Source: Moniliella sp. 'wahieum' (taxonomy: Eukaryota; Basidiomycota; Moniliellomycetes; Moniliellales; Moniliellaceae). From it: a DNA stretch of 64,000 bases. The stretch lies in contig RSEE01000104.1 in NCBI GenBank assembly GCA_003971905.1, positions 62,001-126,000 on the forward strand, written 5' to 3'. A program made the position numbers and the translations under genes. This document shows, in pieces, positions 63,055 to 64,000 of this stretch. Positions within the stretch are counted from its first letter, which is position 1; the number at the start of each line of letters is the position of its first letter. A model generated the notes under the pieces. The model was not told where the DNA came from. It did no database searches and saw nothing but the letters and a program-made list of their open reading frames with translations.

Positions 63055-63530
63055 TGTGAAAACATATAGAATCGCAGCAACCGGTAACCAGTAACCTCTC
63101 TTCAAGCCTCAGCTTCTGGCTCTTAATTGAACCCTGTGTGAAACATAGGTCAGGTGGAACAGCGAGCAATGTACACAAGGGAATTATTCTGCGACCCAAC
63201 AGCAGCCAACAGTCATATTGAAGGAAGGATATGTAGCTGAAAACATTGGATTGCCGTATGAAAATATGGCTCAAGGCTTTCACTGCCAGTGGGGGTGAAC
63301 GAGATTCGCTCCACCCACCCCGAACAGAGAGGGCGGACCTTCCGAAAGAGATTTGGAACTTCCGAAAGAGGGAGCCAACTTGCCGATACACCCCGCGTTC
63401 GAGAGCAACGTAGACATCGGTACGTCACAGAAAAACTGGTGTGTAAAAGGGGCCGCGGGGGTTCCGGCTCAAGAGATAGGAAACAGACGATAGTATACTC
63501 TGCTAGGGACGGTGCATTGCTATTTAAGAA

Positions 63531-63537
63531 CAGCTCA
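63531..63537 (+). promoter_or_regulatory. TATA-like box of pheromone gene 2
   Basis: tatttaa lies 110 bases before the ATG at 63641, conserved with copy 1. Confidence 0.45.
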
Positions 63538-63640
63538 TTTTCCACAATGCCGGACGTACATCACCACTACCCTCACCCACTCTTCTCTCTCCTCATCAGC
63601 CACTGCCGACGCGCACCAGCACACCGTATCTTCCATCAAG

Positions 63641-63825
63641 ATGTCTCTTTTCACCATGTTCACCATCCCTACCAACACGATGGCGGCCGAGCCTATTGGC
63701 CCTGACCAGGACCCGAGTATGTAACGCAGCTCCGTTTGGTCTGATTCGCCGCCGGCCCGTATGTTGCTAACACTGTGCTTTTTGCACGCCCAGCTGGTTC
63801 CATGACTGGCTGTGTCATTGCCTAG
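63641..63825 (+). CDS. Lipopeptide mating pheromone precursor (CaaX), copy 2
   Basis: Exon 1 is 63641-63716 and starts M-S-L-F-T-M-F-T-I-P. Intron 63717-63793 (GTATGT, branch ctaac, CCCAG) is followed by exon 2, 63794-63825, ending T-G-S-M-T-G-C-V-I-A and TAG. The 35-residue product has the usual layout of basidiomycete pheromone precursors: a short polar prodomain and a C-terminal CaaX box for farnesylation, trimming and carboxymethylation before export by a Ste6-type transporter. The mature end is identical to copy 1, so both copies make the same signal. The N-terminal cleavage site cannot be read from the sequence. Confidence 0.88.
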
Positions 63826-64000
63826 AGGGGCTTTCTGGTAAAGCCCTCCCAATGCCACGGCAGGTCAATCCCCAATCCTCCCTCCACCGCTGTTAGGCCG
63901 CTTAGGCATATCAGCAGTTCTCCTTGGCATCCCTACGGTTGATGCTCATGTCTGCACCTGTTCGGCCCGCAGGGATACTGGGAGGCATGCACCAGGATGT

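Larger units (their letters stand above)
60366..63080 (-). mobile_element. Ty1/copia-type retrotransposon relic, 5'-truncated
   Basis: In minus-strand order it carries the C-terminal part of integrase, a linker, reverse transcriptase and RNase H, which is the copia order. Gag, protease and the integrase core are missing: only about 300 bases separate the integrase fragment from the flanking repeat fragment at 63054. Frames are broken in several places. It sits between the two pheromone genes. Confidence 0.8.
63382..64000 (+). repeat. Direct repeat carrying the pheromone gene, right copy (runs off the window)
   Basis: It matches 59632-60245 up to the last bases of the window, so the duplicated unit may extend further. 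Confidence 0.9.

Noticed and set aside
59632-64000. The pheromone-bearing direct repeats as LTRs of the copia element
   Set aside because: Each contains a complete promoter, spliced CaaX gene and conserved intron. The element's integrase-to-RNase H region does not abut the repeats in the way LTRs would, and the shared short fragments at 60366 and 62987 are better LTR candidates.

Overview
The window looks like basidiomycete fungal DNA. It has short spliceosomal introns (GTAHGT donors, CTAAC/CTAAT branch sites), eukaryote-only housekeeping genes, a Ty1/copia relic and, decisively, a STE3-type pheromone receptor next to two genes for a CaaX-type lipopeptide pheromone precursor. Gene density, GC richness and few introns would suit an Ustilaginomycotina-like yeast or smut, while the peptide tail ending in M-T-x-C-V-I-A is also reminiscent of Tremellomycete pheromones. 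I do not commit below Basidiomycota.

Layout. 1-0.5 kb: 3' end of a gene with a PH-like domain (+). 1.7-6.7 kb: class V myosin (-). 7.3-16.9 kb: a lower-GC accessory island with two SNG1/DUF3533 membrane protein genes in head-to-head orientation, a probable MFS remnant, a MITE-like inverted repeat and several degenerate repeats. 17.5-57.1 kb: a GC-rich housekeeping block. It carries an MFS transporter (-), a PUS1-like pseudouridine synthase lacking the catalytic Asp (-), a hypothetical (-), MDM31 (-), AFG2 (-), a secreted DPBB/barwin-like protein (-), an MTR10/transportin-3 karyopherin (+), RPN9 (-), a coiled-coil protein (+), NOP10 (+), a ubiquitin-like-fold protein (-), a multi-TM protein (+) and a RanBP2-type zinc-finger protein with coding minisatellites (+). 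57.1-64.0 kb: a second lower-GC island holding STE3 (-), pheromone gene copy 1 (+), a 5'-truncated copia element (-) and pheromone gene copy 2 (+).

The main discovery is the mating pheromone/receptor (P/R) cassette at the right end. The pheromone open reading frame appears only after splicing a 77-78 nt intron. Both copies then encode the same C-terminus, T-G-S-M-T-G-C-V-I-A. The shared upstream region of STE3 and pheromone copy 1 contains ACAAAGGGA, the published pheromone response element of the Ustilago HMG factor Prf1. No homeodomain (HD) mating genes are visible.

Caveat. Nearly every conserved gene, including essential ones (NOP10, RPN9, AFG2), is interrupted by single-base shifts, often in short homopolymers, while the encoded protein remains well conserved on both sides. 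This is best explained by uncorrected long-read indels rather than pseudogenes. CDS coordinates are therefore gene spans (start codon to last stop) covering introns and apparent frameshifts.
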